From: Gemmataceae bacterium
GTDB lineage: Bacteria > Planctomycetota > Planctomycetia > Gemmatales > Gemmataceae
Assembly (NCBI GenBank): GCA_026418875.1
Contig: JAOAAM010000815.1
Span: 1-5,553 of the forward strand
Direction of reading: 5' to 3'
DNA length: 5,553 nt
The position numbers and the translations under genes were made by a program. How positions within the stretch are numbered: the stretch's first letter is position 1; every line of letters starts with the position of its first letter. Of this stretch, positions 4,720-5,553 are shown piece by piece. The notes beneath the pieces are model-generated. The model saw only the letters and a program-made list of their open reading frames with translations, did no database searches and had not been told where the DNA came from.

Positions 4720-5553
4720 ATGTCCTGCCGACGCTCCGCGTTCACCCTGATCGAACTGCTCGTCGTCATCGCCATCATTGCCGTCTTGATCGGCCTGTTG
4801 CTACCCGCCGTGCAGAGGGTCCGTGATGCGGCCGCTCGTGCCCAATGCCAGAACAATATGCGTCAGCTCGGATTGGCTTTGCACCATTTTCACGACCAGT
4901 ACGGCGTCTTCCCTGCCTCCGGATGGACACAAGCCGGACCCGGAAACCCGGCCGGCAAATACGTCGGCTGGCGGCCTTTGATTCTACCCCTCATCGAGCA
5001 GGAAAACTTGCAGCGAATCTACGACTTCAACCTGAACTGGTGGGAAGGAGTCAATCTCATTGCTGCTGCCGTCACGGTGAAGACTTTTCAATGTCCCGCC
5101 ACGCCGAGCCGGGAGGTGCTTAGCGCCGTCGCCAAGCCGCCCCGCCCCGCCATGACCTTTGCCAATCCGCTCGCGACGACCGATTACGAAGCTATCATGG
5201 GTGTCCAACCCTCCTCGATCGACCCAACCTATTACAACGCCACCAATCGCTTCGCCGTCATGCATCGGAACTCGCGTGTGCGCATGACGGATATCATCGA
5301 TGGTACCTCCACCACCATCATGGTGGTCGAGTGCGGAGGCCGACCGGCGATCTATCGTCGTGGCCGGGAGTTCGCTCCCAATGGCGACGACCAAGGGATC
5401 TGCTGGGCCGACAGCGAAGGGCCTTTCAGCCTCGATGGCAGCAATGCGGATGGATCGTTGGAAGGATGCGGCCCGGCAGCGGGTTGCATCTATGGCATCA
5501 ACCGCCGGAATGACAATGAGCCGTACAGCTTCCATTCTGGCGGAGCCAATTTC
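4720..5553 (+). CDS. DUF1559 domain protein with prepilin-type N-terminus (3' end outside window)
   Basis: The frame is open from the ATG at 4720 to the last base, giving 278 residues without a stop. A Shine-Dalgarno sequence GAGGTG (4709-4714) lies 5 nt upstream. Residues 1-7 form a short basic leader, cleaved by a prepilin peptidase before Phe8; FTLIELLVVIAII follows with Glu12 at the expected +5 position, then a hydrophobic helix to about residue 29 and the family-typical LLPAVQRVRDAAARAQCQNNMRQLGLALHHFHD region split over 28-59. Later DUF1559 marks are a FQCPATPS segment (123-130), MTDIIDGTSTTIMVVE (189-204) and HSGGANF (272-278). The last usually precedes a conserved F-x-D-G-S-V end, so only a short tail is probably missing. 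The family is hugely expanded in planctomycetes, is pseudopilin-like and membrane-anchored, and has no settled role. The residue before the cleavage site is Ala, not the usual Gly. Confidence 0.95.
   Translation, partial: MSCRRSAFTLIELLVVIAIIAVLIGLLLPAVQRVRDAAARAQCQNNMRQLGLALHHFHDQYGVFPASGWTQAGPGNPAGKYVGWRPLILPLIEQENLQRIYDFNLNWWEGVNLIAAAVTVKTFQCPATPSREVLSAVAKPPRPAMTFANPLATTDYEAIMGVQPSSIDPTYYNATNRFAVMHRNSRVRMTDIIDGTSTTIMVVECGGRPAIYRRGREFAPNGDDQGICWADSEGPFSLDGSNADGSLEGCGPAAGCIYGINRRNDNEPYSFHSGGANF

Noticed and set aside
4383..4856. Minus-strand frame of 157 codons between mraZ and the DUF1559 gene
   Set aside because: It overlaps the DUF1559 start region on the opposite strand and includes the GC-rich palindrome; no motif, and its composition fits chance opening in high-GC DNA.
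4984..5535. Minus-strand frame of 183 codons near the right edge
   Set aside because: Antisense to the DUF1559 coding sequence, which carries clear family motifs on the plus strand.
1..5553. Possible mobile element, CRISPR array, tRNA or defence island
   Set aside because: No transposase or integrase motifs, no repeat-spacer series, no tRNA-like cloverleaf and no nuclease or toxin motifs were seen on either strand.

Overview
The window looks like chromosomal DNA of a planctomycete, most likely of the Gemmata type (Gemmataceae). The reasons are a high-GC background, a prepilin-type DUF1559 protein, and a large secreted protein that starts with the recurrent planctomycetal N-terminal motif LEQLEDR and ends in FG-GAP/VCBS repeats. 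This placement is inferred from protein style, not from a marker gene.

Layout from left to right. (1) Positions 1-54, minus strand: the first 18 codons of a gene that leaves the window, with a good ribosome binding site and a twin-arginine-like start; a weak promoter candidate lies just upstream. (2) Positions 126-164: a strong intrinsic terminator on the minus strand, which separates that gene from the next one. (3) Positions 215-3493, minus strand: a 1092-residue subtilisin-family (S8) protease with an intact catalytic triad, an N-terminal propeptide, three PKD-like domains and a C-terminal set of six FG-GAP-like repeat units. It starts with GTG behind a clear Shine-Dalgarno sequence. (4) Positions 3494-3885: a non-coding region between divergent genes, with a 7-bp inverted repeat as its best structure. 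(5) Positions 3886-4390, plus strand: a sigma70-like promoter, then four 10-bp direct repeats of the TGGGN type known to be bound by MraZ, then mraZ itself. The repeats show that the gene very probably starts at the GTG at 3959, not at the ATG at 3926, which lies inside the operator. (6) Positions 4391-4719: a spacer with a GC-rich twin palindrome that can form an 11-bp hairpin. (7) Positions 4720-5553, plus strand: the first 278 codons of a DUF1559 pseudopilin-like protein that runs off the right edge.

The genes do not form one pathway. There are four separate units: two minus-strand genes split by a terminator, an apparently single-gene autoregulated mraZ, and a DUF1559 gene. The most notable points are that mraZ is not followed by rsmH (mraW) or any other division/cell-wall gene in the window although it keeps what looks like its full operator, and that the protease has no classical signal peptide but the LEQLEDR N-terminus instead. 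I found no RNA genes, insertion sequences, CRISPR arrays or clear signs of an undescribed defence or mobile system.
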